From the NCBI GenBank assembly GCA_964353115.1, contig CAYGUI010000007.1, forward strand, positions 1-38,455: a stretch of 38,455 nt of DNA, given 5' to 3'. Each line of letters starts with the position of its first letter. The stretch's first letter is position 1. Under the pieces are notes generated by a model. It did not search any database. It was given only the letters and a program-made list of their open reading frames with translations, and was not told the origin of the DNA. Of this stretch, positions 18,054 through 25,460 are shown in pieces. The position numbers and the translations under genes were made by a program. This stretch comes from CAYGUI01 sp964353115. GTDB taxonomy: Bacteria > Pseudomonadota > Gammaproteobacteria > JAGOUU01.

Positions 18054-19128
18054 AATACTCTTTTTTCATAATCCGCGAACGCGGTGTTTTATCTACAAAA
18101 TTACCTTTAAGTTGACCACAAGCCGCATCTATTTCATCACCTCGCGTTGCTCGCACAGTTGTAATAAATCCAGCTTCTTCCAAATATTTTTTAAATTTTA
18201 AAATATTTTCTTTTTTTGAAGTTTTGTACAAAGTTCGTTCAAATGGATTGAATGGAATCAAATTTATTTTACAACGAACCTTACTTAAAATTTTTGCAAG
18301 CTCTCTCGCTTCATTTAAACTATCATTAACTCCATCGAGCATGACGTATTCTATAGTTACTTTACGTCTTTTTTCTTCACTATAATAATCACGGCAAACT
18401 TCTAATAGCTCTTTTAATGGATATTTTTTATTAATTGGAACTAATTTATTACGCAAAGCATCAGTTGGTGCATGCAATGATACCGCAAGTGCAACAGGAC
18501 TATCTTGCTTTAATTTTTTCATTTCAGGAACAACACCAGAAGTACTTAGTGTTACGCGATATTTTGATAAACCATACGCCAAATCATCAAGCATTAAATC
18601 CATACTTGGCAACACATTAGAATAATTCATTAACGGCTCACCCATTCCCATCATAACAACATTGGTTATTTTTCTATCTTGCTTTTGTAATTCACGTTTC
18701 GCAATATAAACTTGACCAATAATTTCAGCAACAGATAAATTACGATTAAAACCCTGAGCCGCTGTTGAGCAAAAAGTACAGTTTAGAGCGCAACCAACTT
18801 GCGATGATACACATAAAGTTCCACGATCATTCTCTGGAATATAAACCGTTTCAATAGAATTTTTATCTCCCAAATTAATTAACCACTTACGTGTTCCATC
18901 ATCAGAAGCTTTATCTAATAAAATATTTGGCGTTACTATTTCAAAGTTTTCCGTCAAATATTCACGTAATTTTTTACTCAAATTAGTCATTTCATCAAAA
19001 TTTGTTACTTGTTTTTGATGAACCCATTTTATAATTTGATCTGCACGAAAAGCTTGTTCCCCTGATTCTGCAAATATTTTACGAAGCTCGGGACGGGAAA
19101 AGTTCAAAAGATTTTTTTTATTTTGCAT
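18016..19128 (-). CDS. rlmN: dual-specificity RNA methyltransferase RlmN (23S rRNA A2503 / tRNA A37)
   Basis: 370 residues, a radical-SAM enzyme. The 4Fe-4S cluster motif CALNCTFC supplies Cys113, Cys117 and Cys120; Cys106 and Cys337 (in RATRGDEIDAACGQL) match the two methyl-transfer cysteines of E. coli RlmN. It also shows the MMGMGEPL and SLHAPTD segments. It makes 2-methyladenosine in 23S rRNA and certain tRNAs. The ATG has a GGAG site that directly abuts the 74-bp palindromic repeat separating it from ndk. It overlaps hisS by 38 bases. Confidence 0.96.
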   Translation of the reverse strand: MQNKKNLLNFSRPELRKIFAESGEQAFRADQIIKWVHQKQVTNFDEMTNLSKKLREYLTENFEIVTPNILLDKASDDGTRKWLINLGDKNSIETVYIPENDRGTLCVSSQVGCALNCTFCSTAAQGFNRNLSVAEIIGQVYIAKRELQKQDRKITNVVMMGMGEPLMNYSNVLPSMDLMLDDLAYGLSKYRVTLSTSGVVPEMKKLKQDSPVALAVSLHAPTDALRNKLVPINKKYPLKELLEVCRDYYSEEKRRKVTIEYVMLDGVNDSLNEARELAKILSKVRCKINLIPFNPFERTLYKTSKKENILKFKKYLEEAGFITTVRATRGDEIDAACGQLKGNFVDKTPRSRIMKKEYYDNQNSIDTGHA

Positions 19129-19139
19129 AATAAAGCTCC

Positions 19140-19213
19140 GTCATTGCGAGGAGTAAAACGACGAAGCAATCTAAAAACTTTTAGATTGCCACAGGCTTCG
19201 CGTTCGCAATGAC
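19140..19213. repeat. 74-bp near-perfect palindromic repeat (MITE-like)
   Basis: Outer arms GTCATTGCGA (19140-19149) and TCGCAATGAC (19204-19213) pair, as do GAAGC with GCTTC and the inner CAATCTAAAA with TTTTAGATTG. The whole unit folds as one long hairpin. Elements with these same ends are known as dispersed palindromes in several intracellular bacteria. Here it is the only non-coding matter between ndk and rlmN and leaves just the rlmN ribosome site between itself and the start codon. No T run follows on either strand. Confidence 0.75.
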
Positions 19214-19221
19214 GATGATAA

Positions 19222-19626
19222 TCAGTTAAAAAAGAACGCTACTTCTACTGCTGCGTTTTCAGCGGAATCAGATCCGTGAACTGCATTTTCACCAACGCTA
19301 TCAGCATATAAAGCACGAATAGTGCCTGGAGCTGCATCGGCAGGATTAGTAGCACCCATTAATTCACGATTTTTAGCAACTGCATTTTCACCTTCAAGCA
19401 CTTGCACCATAACAGGTCCAGAAGTCATGAAATCTACCAATTCACCATAAAATGGACGCTCTTTGTGAACTTCATAAAATTTCTGTGCTTGCTCTGTAGT
19501 TAAATGCATCATTTGAGCATTAACAATTTTAAGGTCATTAGTTTCAAAAATATCGTAAATTTTACCAATGATATTTTTTGCTACTGCATCAGGCTTAATA
19601 ATGCTTAAAGTTTTTTCAACTGCCAT
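19222..19626 (-). CDS. ndk: nucleoside diphosphate kinase
   Basis: 134 residues, slightly shorter than the ~140 usual. Opens with EKTLSIIKPDAVAKN and carries the active-site histidine His117 in NAVHGSDS, which is phosphorylated during transfer from ATP to nucleoside diphosphates; KERPFY and RALYADS are also conserved. It balances NTP pools. It follows iscA by 11 bases and precedes rlmN across the palindromic repeat, an arrangement seen downstream of isc genes in related bacteria. Confidence 0.96.
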   Translation of the reverse strand: MAVEKTLSIIKPDAVAKNIIGKIYDIFETNDLKIVNAQMMHLTTEQAQKFYEVHKERPFYGELVDFMTSGPVMVQVLEGENAVAKNRELMGATNPADAAPGTIRALYADSVGENAVHGSDSAENAAVEVAFFFN

Positions 19627-19637
19627 TTTAGACTCCG

Positions 19638-19967
19638 CTATTTTTTTATATTAAAACTTTCACCACAACCACATGCATTTTCAGCATTTGGGTTGTTAAA
19701 AACCAACATCTTACCAATGCCTTTTGAAACATAGTCAACAACAGTACCATTAAGAATTTCAAGTGCTTTTTGCGACACAAAAAACTTAATGCCATATTGT
19801 TCAAAAACTTGTTCATCTTGCTCTTTAAAATCAACAAAATCAACAACATAAGAGTATTGTGCACAACCAGAATTTTTTACTCCAATTCTAATTCCCAAAC
19901 CCTTACCACGTTTTTTTAACATACGAGAAAAGTGCTCACAAGCATCTGAAGTTACTGTAATTTTCAT
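19638..19967 (-). CDS. iscA: A-type Fe-S carrier IscA
   Basis: 109 residues from the ATG at 19967. The longer reading from TTG at 20003 is rejected because that codon lies at or before the predicted transcription start. The conserved RGKGLGIRIGVKNSGC segment and C-terminal CGCGESFN give the three ligand cysteines of the IscA/ErpA/SufA family. RGKG..IR.GV and GESF(H/N) favour IscA over ErpA. It passes Fe-S clusters to apoproteins. No iscR, iscS or iscU is present beside it, so it heads an operon with ndk, separate from any core isc genes. SGCSG is altered to SGCAQ, a small deviation next to the first cysteine. Confidence 0.85.
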   Translation of the reverse strand: MKITVTSDACEHFSRMLKKRGKGLGIRIGVKNSGCAQYSYVVDFVDFKEQDEQVFEQYGIKFFVSQKALEILNGTVVDYVSKGIGKMLVFNNPNAENACGCGESFNIKK

Positions 19968-20005
19968 ACTATTAATTTGATTTATGCCAGTTTTTATGAC
20001 CAATG

Positions 20006-20014
20006 ATTATACCA
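20006..20014 (-). promoter_or_regulatory. extended -10 promoter for iscA-ndk
   Basis: On the minus strand TGGTATAAT is a perfect TATAAT with an extended TGn element. The expected start of transcription is near 19999, about 30 bases before the iscA ATG. The -35 region is poor, which fits an extended -10 promoter. Confidence 0.6.
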
Positions 20015-20034
20015 TAAAATTAGATGAAATTAAC

Positions 20035-20062
20035 TTGGCATGACCTACATTTATACTATACT
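20035..20062 (+). promoter_or_regulatory. sigma70-type promoter of the small membrane ORF
   Basis: TTGGCA (20035-20040), a 16-base spacer and TATACT (20057-20062). It is divergent from the iscA promoter about 25 bases away and lies about 30 bases before the ATG at 20094. Confidence 0.5.
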
Positions 20063-20093
20063 TAAGATGTAAGACAAAATTGTGGTGAGAATC

Positions 20094-20180
20094 ATGAATA
20101 AATTATCAGTTTTAAGCTTTATAATAGCTACGGCCCTTATTTATGGTGGCTCTTATTCATACATATACATGTTTTCATAA
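20094..20180 (+). CDS. 28-aa single-helix membrane protein, unknown
   Basis: A short frame begins with ATG at 20094 after a GGTGAG site and encodes M-N-K-L-S-V-L-S followed by a hydrophobic helix (residues about 5-20) and a Tyr/Ser-rich end. It has a recognisable promoter, an RBS and the composition of small inner-membrane proteins that bind larger membrane complexes. It is too short for standard gene callers. It is not CydX-like. It ends ten bases before the convergent FMN-protein gene. Peptide evidence would be needed to be sure it is expressed. Confidence 0.45.
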   Translation: MNKLSVLSFIIATALIYGGSYSYIYMFS

Positions 20181-20189
20181 GCTTTTTTT

Positions 20190-21785
20190 TTAAAGGGCGA
20201 CGAATTTGTCTGCTGTTGCTTTTCTCCAAAGTTCGAGCATCCATTCGGGGCCGCAGCTAGCTTCATCTAACAAGAAGCCGGCTGTTACCCCGTCAAAATA
20301 TAGTTTTTTATAGTTTTTGACAGTTACTGTATCTGTTCTTTCATATATTAAGTCAGCAACCAAATTATCAACCTTGTTAACACCCCCGGCCTCTAACACA
20401 TCTAAAAAGCTATTAATTGTCGCTTTATGAAAATTGGCAACCTGACGGCTTTTAAACGGGACATCTATGGCCATATTTCTAACCGGATCTTGCGTTGTAA
20501 TACCTGTTGGACAACGGTTAGTATGACATGAGCGAGATTGCACACAACCAAGAGAAAATAACATACCACGCGCTGAATTACATAAATCAGCTCCCAAGGC
20601 TATCTTGGTCGCCATATGAAAACCAGTAATAATTTTTCCAGAAGAAATTAGTTTAATATTATTTTTTATTCCAAGACCAAACAGGCATGAATAAGCAAAA
20701 GATAAACCTTCTGTTAATGGCATACCTACGGAATTAGTGAATTCAACTGGAGCGGCACCTGTACCTCCCTCTGAGCCATCTATGGTAATAAAATCAGGAT
20801 AAATTTTCATCTCCACGATTGCCTTACAAATATTCATAAAGTCTTGTGGATTACCAATACATAACTTAAAACCAACCGGCTTTCCACCACTTAGATCACG
20901 TAATTTTTTAATAAATAACAATAACTCTTTGGGGGTTGAAAAAACATCGTATTTTCTTGGTGATATGCAATCTACTCCGGCCTTAACCCCACGAATTGCA
21001 GCTATTTCTGTATTTACTTTTACTCCAGGAACTACTCCGCCTAAGGTTGGTTTTGCTCCTTGTGATAATTTTAATTCAATCATTTTTATTTGTGGTAGAT
21101 GACTTTTTTCCTTAAAAGTTTTTTCACAAAATTCACCATCTACCGTTCTAACACCAAACAAGCCAGTACCAAATTGCATGATTAAATCGCCGCCGTGTTC
21201 TAAATGATAAGGAGACACGCCACCTTCTCCGGTATTGTGAGCAAAATTTCCAAGTTTTGCTCCTAAATTTAAGGCTAAGATTGCATTAGGCCCAAGAGCA
21301 CCAAAACTCATTCCAGAAATATTTAATCGACTTGCATTATACGGTTTACTACATTGCTCATTACCAATTAAAACTCGGCCTTCTGAATGCGGCAAAATCG
21401 TAGGGACAACAGCGTGTGCAATCCACCTATGGCCTTCTGCATAAACATCACGCTGAGTACCAAAAGGAACTTCTTCAAGAGAGCGAGTTGCACGATGATA
21501 AACTAATTGACGCAGCTCAGCAGAAAATGGCTGACCATCTTGATTGCTTTCTATGAAATATTGTCTAATTTGTGGGCGAATAGATAATAATAAATATCGC
21601 GAATGACCGAGAATTGGATAATTACGGAGAATATTACTACTTTTTTGAATTTTGTCGTAAATACCAACAATTATTAAAAATACTCCGATTAATGTTAGTA
21701 AAATACCTGGGGATATAACAAAAATCGCCACATAAAATAATCCAATTACAAAAATTGGAAAGAGCCAGAAAAAATTTCCACGCAT
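20190..21785 (-). CDS. FMN-binding glutamate-synthase-domain protein (GltB-like), membrane anchored
   Basis: 531 residues. Two hydrophobic segments at the N-terminus (about 7-25 and 27-43) anchor the protein. The rest is the FMN/Fe-S half of glutamate synthase: SGMSFGALGPNAI, NTGEGGVSPYH (185-194), TIDGSEGGTGAAP (334-346) and a cysteine triad Cys414, Cys420, Cys425 for the 3Fe-4S cluster. It lacks the N-terminal amidotransferase and C-terminal domains of GltB, so it is one of the stand-alone 'FMN-binding glutamate synthase family' proteins of unknown reaction. A perfect 12-bp inverted repeat abuts the start codon, and no SD is visible. Confidence 0.85.
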   Translation of the reverse strand: MRGNFFWLFPIFVIGLFYVAIFVISPGILLTLIGVFLIIVGIYDKIQKSSNILRNYPILGHSRYLLLSIRPQIRQYFIESNQDGQPFSAELRQLVYHRATRSLEEVPFGTQRDVYAEGHRWIAHAVVPTILPHSEGRVLIGNEQCSKPYNASRLNISGMSFGALGPNAILALNLGAKLGNFAHNTGEGGVSPYHLEHGGDLIMQFGTGLFGVRTVDGEFCEKTFKEKSHLPQIKMIELKLSQGAKPTLGGVVPGVKVNTEIAAIRGVKAGVDCISPRKYDVFSTPKELLLFIKKLRDLSGGKPVGFKLCIGNPQDFMNICKAIVEMKIYPDFITIDGSEGGTGAAPVEFTNSVGMPLTEGLSFAYSCLFGLGIKNNIKLISSGKIITGFHMATKIALGADLCNSARGMLFSLGCVQSRSCHTNRCPTGITTQDPVRNMAIDVPFKSRQVANFHKATINSFLDVLEAGGVNKVDNLVADLIYERTDTVTVKNYKKLYFDGVTAGFLLDEASCGPEWMLELWRKATADKFVAL

Positions 21786-21820
21786 AATTAACTATGATTT
21801 GGTTATCTTCATAGTTAATT
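21786..21820. repeat. perfect 12-bp inverted repeat abutting the GltB-like start
   Basis: AATTAACTATGA (21786-21797) and TCATAGTTAATT (21809-21820) are exact reverse complements around an 11-base loop. In the leader of the FMN-protein mRNA this would be a hairpin ending at the start codon. It could be an operator, a translational control hairpin or part of a terminator for gene X, though there is no T run. Confidence 0.5.
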
Positions 21821-21859
21821 ATAGTAAAAAAATTCTTTTATCGCTTAAAGCTTGAGCTC

Positions 21860-22351
21860 CTACCTAGAAAAATATACTCTCTTTGCCTCGGCTCTCAAAG
21901 TATCAACATCTTTTAAAATCCTTTTATTGCTTTTATCTTTGCCCTTTTTATCAAATTTACTTTCTTCATTTAAAATTTTCTTCATTTCTTCATCCTTTAA
22001 TGGTTGTTGTATGAATGGATAATTTTCGTGAATACCAAAACCAACTATTGCTAATATTTTTCTATCAGAATCAATAACGGTCCACTCCATAACATAAGTT
22101 TTTCCTTTAGAGTCATTAGCATGTGCATGAAATATGTGGCCTTTAGATTTACCTTTGTTATTAATTAATCCTGGAATATTTTTAGGACCATTTACTTGTA
22201 GTAAATGCTTTATATAATTTACACGGTGACATAGATTATTATCTTCTGATAATTTTTCATGCCTGAGATGCGTATATGCTCCCAATACAGTCCAATAATT
22301 ATCAGTTGCCAGCGCTTTTGTTATCTGATCAGGAAACATTCTTGTCAACAT
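21860..22351 (-). CDS. orphan protein X (163 aa), intact copy
   Basis: Not recognised. The protein opens with MLTRMFPDQITKALATDNYW, has a beta-rich centre with two histidine-containing stretches (GHIFHAHANDSKGK and AIVGFGIHENYPF), and ends in a long, very basic helix (about 118-163). A truncated second copy lies at 28153-28356. In both, the gene is divergent from a tRNA-Arg(CCT) about 65 bases away. The basic tail and compact fold would suit a nucleic-acid or ribosome-binding protein, but that is only inference. Confidence 0.65.
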   Translation of the reverse strand: MLTRMFPDQITKALATDNYWTVLGAYTHLRHEKLSEDNNLCHRVNYIKHLLQVNGPKNIPGLINNKGKSKGHIFHAHANDSKGKTYVMEWTVIDSDRKILAIVGFGIHENYPFIQQPLKDEEMKKILNEESKFDKKGKDKSNKRILKDVDTLRAEAKRVYFSR

Positions 22352-22383
22352 AAATAACTCCAGTTTTTTAAATTACTTACTAA

Positions 22384-22412
22384 TTGATAAATCTTATCAT
22401 TATTAGTAAGAT
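22384..22412 (+). promoter_or_regulatory. promoter of tRNA-Arg copy 1
   Basis: TTGATA (22384-22389), 17 bases, TAAGAT (22407-22412); expected start just before the first tRNA base at 22421. The same arrangement is repeated upstream of copy 2. Confidence 0.55.
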
Positions 22413-22420
22413 AGCTGCAA

Positions 22421-22497
22421 GCCTCGGTGGCACAGCTGGATAGCGCGTCCCCCTCCTAAGGGGAAGGTCGCAGGTTCAAATCCTGCCCGGGGCACCA
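22421..22497 (+). tRNA. tRNA-Arg (anticodon CCT), copy 1
   Basis: 77 bases with encoded CCA. The acceptor stem GCCTCGG/CCGGGGC pairs with one wobble. The D-arm is GCAC/GCGC with the AGCTGGATA loop. The anticodon stem TCCCC/GGGGA holds loop CTCCTAA, giving anticodon CCT (reads AGG). The T-arm is GCAGG-TTCAAAT-CCTGC. Intact, with its own promoter. Its 3' half recurs three more times downstream, so this is probably the original gene and integration target. Confidence 0.93.
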
Positions 22498-22599
22498 GTT
22501 AAATCAAAGAGTTACGCGAATGTTATCAACTAAAAGCAGTCTCTGAGAGTGCAGCAAGAGTGCAACTTTCTGTATAATAGCGAACAATTGTAAACATCA

Positions 22600-22963
22600 A
22601 TGAAAATATTAGAATCAAACATCACCAACTTATTTAAAACTAAAGGCAAAGAATGGCTTAATGATTTGCCTAAAATTTTGGATTGCCATTGACCCTAAAG
22701 GTGTCATCGGTGAAGCTGAATATGAAATGTTCCCGCTGGATTTTTTTACCGATTATGAATTAAAAAACGCTGATAATTTGCCAGATTTATTTAATCAACG
22801 CATACAAATTCTTGCTGATAAATCTGGGTTAAATTTAGAGCGCTTAAAAAAATGGTGTTTTGTCAGATTGGCTTTAGCGATTGCGTGGTGTATTGAAGAT
22901 AATATTAGTGCTGAAAAATGGTTAAGACTATATAATATCTTTCAACAATCACTATCTTGTTAA
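22600..22963 (+). pseudogene. internally deleted streptomycin/hydroxyurea kinase-like gene (APH_6_hur family)
   Basis: A TATAAT box (22573-22578) precedes ATG at 22600. That frame gives MKILESNITNLFKTKGKEWL and a few more residues, then a stop at 22693-22695. From 22661 in another frame comes the C-terminal end of an aminoglycoside O-phosphotransferase of the APH(6)/hydroxyurea-resistance kinase family: WIAIDPKGVIGEAEYEMFPL and about 75 more residues to the stop at 22961-22963. WIAIDPKGxxGxxxYE is the late catalytic/structural signature of the family (about 280 aa when whole). The middle two thirds, including the nucleotide-binding lysine and catalytic HGD, are missing, so the gene is dead. 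A fragment of the missing middle lies at 29176-29340. Confidence 0.75.
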
Positions 22964-22975
22964 AACAAACAAATT

Positions 22976-23100
22976 ATGAATATTGAAATCACTAAAGCTT
23001 CAATTTAGAGCTATATTTTTATGATTTTACAGAATTTTGGCCTTTTGATATTGGTGATGATGGATTTTATGGCTATAAGGAACTACCCTTTTCAATGATA
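22976..23100 (+). pseudogene. GNAT acetyltransferase fragment
   Basis: Starts as M-N-I-E-I-T-K-A-S-I and stops. One base later another frame continues as ELYFYDFTEFWPFDIGDDGF and then YGYKEL, which matches the N-terminal third of small GNAT proteins (L..Y.YDFSEF....... .GLFGY..L). The catalytic half is absent; the sequence runs into the 3' end of the convergent ZmaR-like gene. A frameshifted and truncated remnant. Confidence 0.55.
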
Positions 23101-23105
23101 TATAA

Positions 23106-23876
23106 CTACCGAACTACCGAGACAGTCTCCTTTTTTAACACGTTACCGCGATTTGAGACTAGTACTATATAGTAATCTGAAATTTCAAAACCGAGTTTTA
23201 ATCCTGTTTTAAGAGAAGAAGTGTTATCAATATTGCAACTCCATTCTGGATAAATATTGCTTTTTAAAAGTTTAGAAATTAAAAATGATACTATCTGTGT
23301 TGCGTAACCTTTGCCTCTATACAGTTCAGCTGTGATAACACTTATCTCTGCAATGTTAGCACCAATGCTAGCATATGCCTCACTAACCAAATTATCATTA
23401 ATAAAAAGCGCATAACCAGTCCCATTTTCAATAAAGTTCTCATCACTACCATATAGTTCTTCTCTTTCGTTGTGCCAAGTACATTTCTTGAAAATTGCAG
23501 CAGAATCAATTTTTGAAATTGATAGACCATTATGATGGTTACTCATGTTTGTATTGTATTTTAATAAAGTTCTAACATGAAAATTCCATCCCTTTTCTAA
23601 AAACAATGGGTGAAACCGTTTGGCACAATGTACCATGGGAAATCTATAATCTTTAAGAAGATCGGTTATTTGTAAAACATATTTTTCTGTTAGTTCTCCT
23701 GCAATAAATACAAACGGGTCATTGCAGCTTTCTTTTACAATTAATACGTCATCGCTTAACTCAATTATTTTTCCAGTGACCCCAGTTTCTAGTATCTCAA
23801 ACAAAATTCCTTGATTTGGATACTTTTTCAATTCTTCAATAATGATTGGGTTGGTAATATATTTAATTTGTTTCAT
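23106..23876 (-). CDS. GNAT acetyltransferase, ZmaR-like (GNAT_acetyltransf family)
   Basis: 256 residues. The N-terminal half resembles the GNAT_acetyltransf family that includes the zwittermicin-resistance protein ZmaR (NQGILFEILE... and later PFVFIAGELT). The C-terminal half is the GNAT core, with EISVITAELYRGKGYATQI carrying the acetyl-CoA loop (R-G-K-G-Y-A) and a terminal NTSSLKTGLKLGFE. Probably an intact small-molecule acetyltransferase in the accessory region next to the dead kinase. Substrate unknown. An open frame of about 25 codons, without a recognisable start, runs into its 5' end. Confidence 0.75.
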   Translation of the reverse strand: MKQIKYITNPIIIEELKKYPNQGILFEILETGVTGKIIELSDDVLIVKESCNDPFVFIAGELTEKYVLQITDLLKDYRFPMVHCAKRFHPLFLEKGWNFHVRTLLKYNTNMSNHHNGLSISKIDSAAIFKKCTWHNEREELYGSDENFIENGTGYALFINDNLVSEAYASIGANIAEISVITAELYRGKGYATQIVSFLISKLLKSNIYPEWSCNIDNTSSLKTGLKLGFEISDYYIVLVSNRGNVLKKETVSVVR

Positions 23877-23942
23877 CAGTGGTATTCTCTAAAATTAATT
23901 TAACTCCGTCTTCTATTAGCCTGTTGGTGTGTATCAATTCTA

Positions 23943-24055
23943 GGCCTGACCCCGTTGATTAGCCTCAAAAAATGGCTTTGCAGTTATACTAACATCTGAA
24001 AAAATCCTGTTAATTCTATTATCTTTTGCTCTATTAATATGAATCAGGTCAGGCC
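23943..24055. repeat. inverted GGCCTGACC/GGTCAGGCC pair in a 205-bp gap
   Basis: In the gap 23877-24081 the sequence GGCCTGACC (23943-23951) reappears inverted as GGTCAGGCC (24047-24055), about 95 bases apart. Pairs of this type resemble REP/BIME units associated with mobilised elements. On the minus strand 23877-23940 also contains a short open frame (ELIHTNRLIEDGVKLILENT) ending inside the ZmaR-like start, possibly a gene remnant. Nothing else is seen here. Confidence 0.35.
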
Positions 24056-24081
24056 AAAAAATATTTCTCTTAGCTGCCTAC

Positions 24082-24555
24082 CTACCACACCACCCATATA
24101 ATAGATTTATTCGACACTGACCCGAAAACACGACTATCATCATGATGCGCAGAAAGATTGTCAGATAATACAAAAACATGATCTGGGGGAACCTGAAACG
24201 GCTTATCTACAGCATAAACTCCATATTTCCAATTAGCCCAATTCCTATGAATTTTTGCATCAGAAAGACCAACATCATTTACAACTACACTACCATAAGT
24301 AATCTGTAACGTGTCAGTTTCCAATGCCACGATACGTGATATCCAAACCTTTTCGTCATGCTTGAATAAAATAATGTCTCCTATCTGATATTTCCGTAAA
24401 TATGATGTCATCTGGTTCAAAAAAGATAGCTGTCCGTCCATCACGGCAGGCTCCATACAATTACCAACGACACGAAATGGCTTAGCAAGTGCAAAGATTG
24501 TAATTATTAATGCAATAACTATAAAAAATATAATTTTGTACTTCTTTTTATTCAT
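24082..24555 (-). CDS. S26 signal-peptidase-like protein lacking the Ser/Lys catalytic pair
   Basis: 157 residues with an N-terminal membrane helix (about 8-25). The S26 boxes are recognisable: VVGNCMEPAV (box B), VWISRIVALETDTLQI (box D) and FVLSDNLSAHHDDSRVFGSV (box E). In active enzymes box B reads G-x-S-M-x-P and box D K-R-V. Here the catalytic serine is Cys33 and the lysine is replaced by Ser73. The box E DN and DSR residues remain. It may be an inactive homologue or use cysteine differently. The flanking regions are accessory. Start: ATG at 24555; the IS1 element lies 40 bases upstream and could have separated it from its promoter. Confidence 0.7.
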   Translation of the reverse strand: MNKKKYKIIFFIVIALIITIFALAKPFRVVGNCMEPAVMDGQLSFLNQMTSYLRKYQIGDIILFKHDEKVWISRIVALETDTLQITYGSVVVNDVGLSDAKIHRNWANWKYGVYAVDKPFQVPPDHVFVLSDNLSAHHDDSRVFGSVSNKSIIWVVW

Positions 24556-24621
24556 AAAACTTTTTTCATATAATAACGCTGATGCCCTTTTGGGGGTGGT
24601 GTCTCAAAAGTGTTTTCGCCA

Positions 24622-25038
24622 TTAAATTGCTCGGCCAAATTCAAATAAATTTATAAACATTCCTATCACAATATCGTGCATTAATTCTAGCTTTGAAAAG
24701 CAAATTGTCTTACGTGCTAATCTCTTAATTCGTGTTCGAAAAGTTAAATGTTTTCGTTCAATTGCTTGAGTATTACGCTTACCTATAAAATGTCTGCTAT
24801 GCGGTAAATGATTTTGATAAGCGCGCCAATTATCCGTAAAATAATATTTAATATTAAAAGGCCTTAATTTTCGTTTTAATTCTACAAGGGCATCATCTTT
24901 GCGAAAGCCGAAATGATATGCTAAAACTTCATGAGTATCATGATCGATAGCATGCCATAACCATCTTTGATTGCCTTTATTGCGAACAAAGCTCCACATC
25001 TCATCCATTTCAACCTCTTCAATGCACACAATATCCAC
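24622..25038 (-). CDS. insB: IS1-family transposase InsB (DDE part)
   Basis: 138 residues from the first ATG/GTG-type start, containing the IS1 DDE core: VEMDEMWSFVRNKGNQRWLW with the first Asp, YYFTDNWRAY with the second, and GKRNTQAIERKH with the glutamate. The frame is open further upstream to the A8 run at 25108-25115 (reading KKASKLETINISLLNQKIAD...), so the working transposase is most likely an InsA-InsB' fusion made by -1 frameshifting there, as in IS1. Confidence 0.85.
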   Translation of the reverse strand: MDIVCIEEVEMDEMWSFVRNKGNQRWLWHAIDHDTHEVLAYHFGFRKDDALVELKRKLRPFNIKYYFTDNWRAYQNHLPHSRHFIGKRNTQAIERKHLTFRTRIKRLARKTICFSKLELMHDIVIGMFINLFEFGRAI

Positions 25039-25069
25039 ATTAACGCGCGTATTATCAGCTATTTTTTGA

Positions 25070-25372
25070 TTAAGCAGAGAAATGTTTATAGTTTCTAGTT
25101 TTGACGCTTTTTTTTAATTCTGAAATTACAGTGTTCACACTAATATCGAGCACTCTGGCAGTATCTCTAACGCCGCTTCCGTTCATAGCCATTGTAATTA
25201 TTTTTCTTTTAATTTCTGGTAAATGACCATTACTAGAATAATCAATGATGAAAGTGCTTTTGCTACAGTTCTCATTTTTACATCGATATCTTTGTTTACC
25301 GATCTGGGTATTTCCACATTTTATTGTGCTATTTATATGACAGCTTGGACAGTTAACTTCGATGTAAGCCAT
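25070..25372 (-). CDS. insA: IS1-family InsA (zinc-finger/HTH regulator part of the transposase)
   Basis: 100 residues. Four cysteines in the N-terminal zinc finger (CPSC near residue 8-11, then C-x5-C near 31-37) and an HTH (GSGVRDTARVLDISVNTVIS). Near its end the mRNA carries AAAAAAAA (minus strand; 25115-25108), the slippery run at which ribosomes can shift to the insB frame. On its own InsA binds the IS ends and represses transposition. Confidence 0.85.
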   Translation of the reverse strand: MAYIEVNCPSCHINSTIKCGNTQIGKQRYRCKNENCSKSTFIIDYSSNGHLPEIKRKIITMAMNGSGVRDTARVLDISVNTVISELKKSVKTRNYKHFSA

Positions 25373-25460
25373 TTTTTACTCCATGTAATTTTTCCTTGGA
25401 GCAAATTTTATCATAAAAACATTTTTGAGGCACTACCATTTTGTTACTCATTACAAATCA

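Larger units (their letters stand above)
24595..25437 (-). mobile_element. IS1-family insertion sequence (843 bp)
   Basis: The left end begins GGTGGTGTCTCAAAAGTG at 24595; the right end read inward on the other strand is GGTAGTGCCTCAAAAATG from 25437. These imperfect 18-bp inverted repeats match in 15 positions. Between them are insA and insB in leftward orientation. Size fits IS1 relatives (about 700-900 bp). A clear 8-9 bp target duplication cannot be seen, so the insertion is old or one flank has been rearranged. Confidence 0.85.

Noticed and set aside
19968..20003. N-terminal extension of IscA from a TTG at 20003
   Set aside because: The extended -10 box at 20006-20014 places the transcription start at about 19999, after this codon; the extra 12 residues also have no counterpart in the family.
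24586..25446. 8-9 bp target-site duplication around IS1
   Set aside because: The flanks (CTTTTGGG on the left, ATTTTGTT on the right) share only a T-rich core and are not a convincing duplication.
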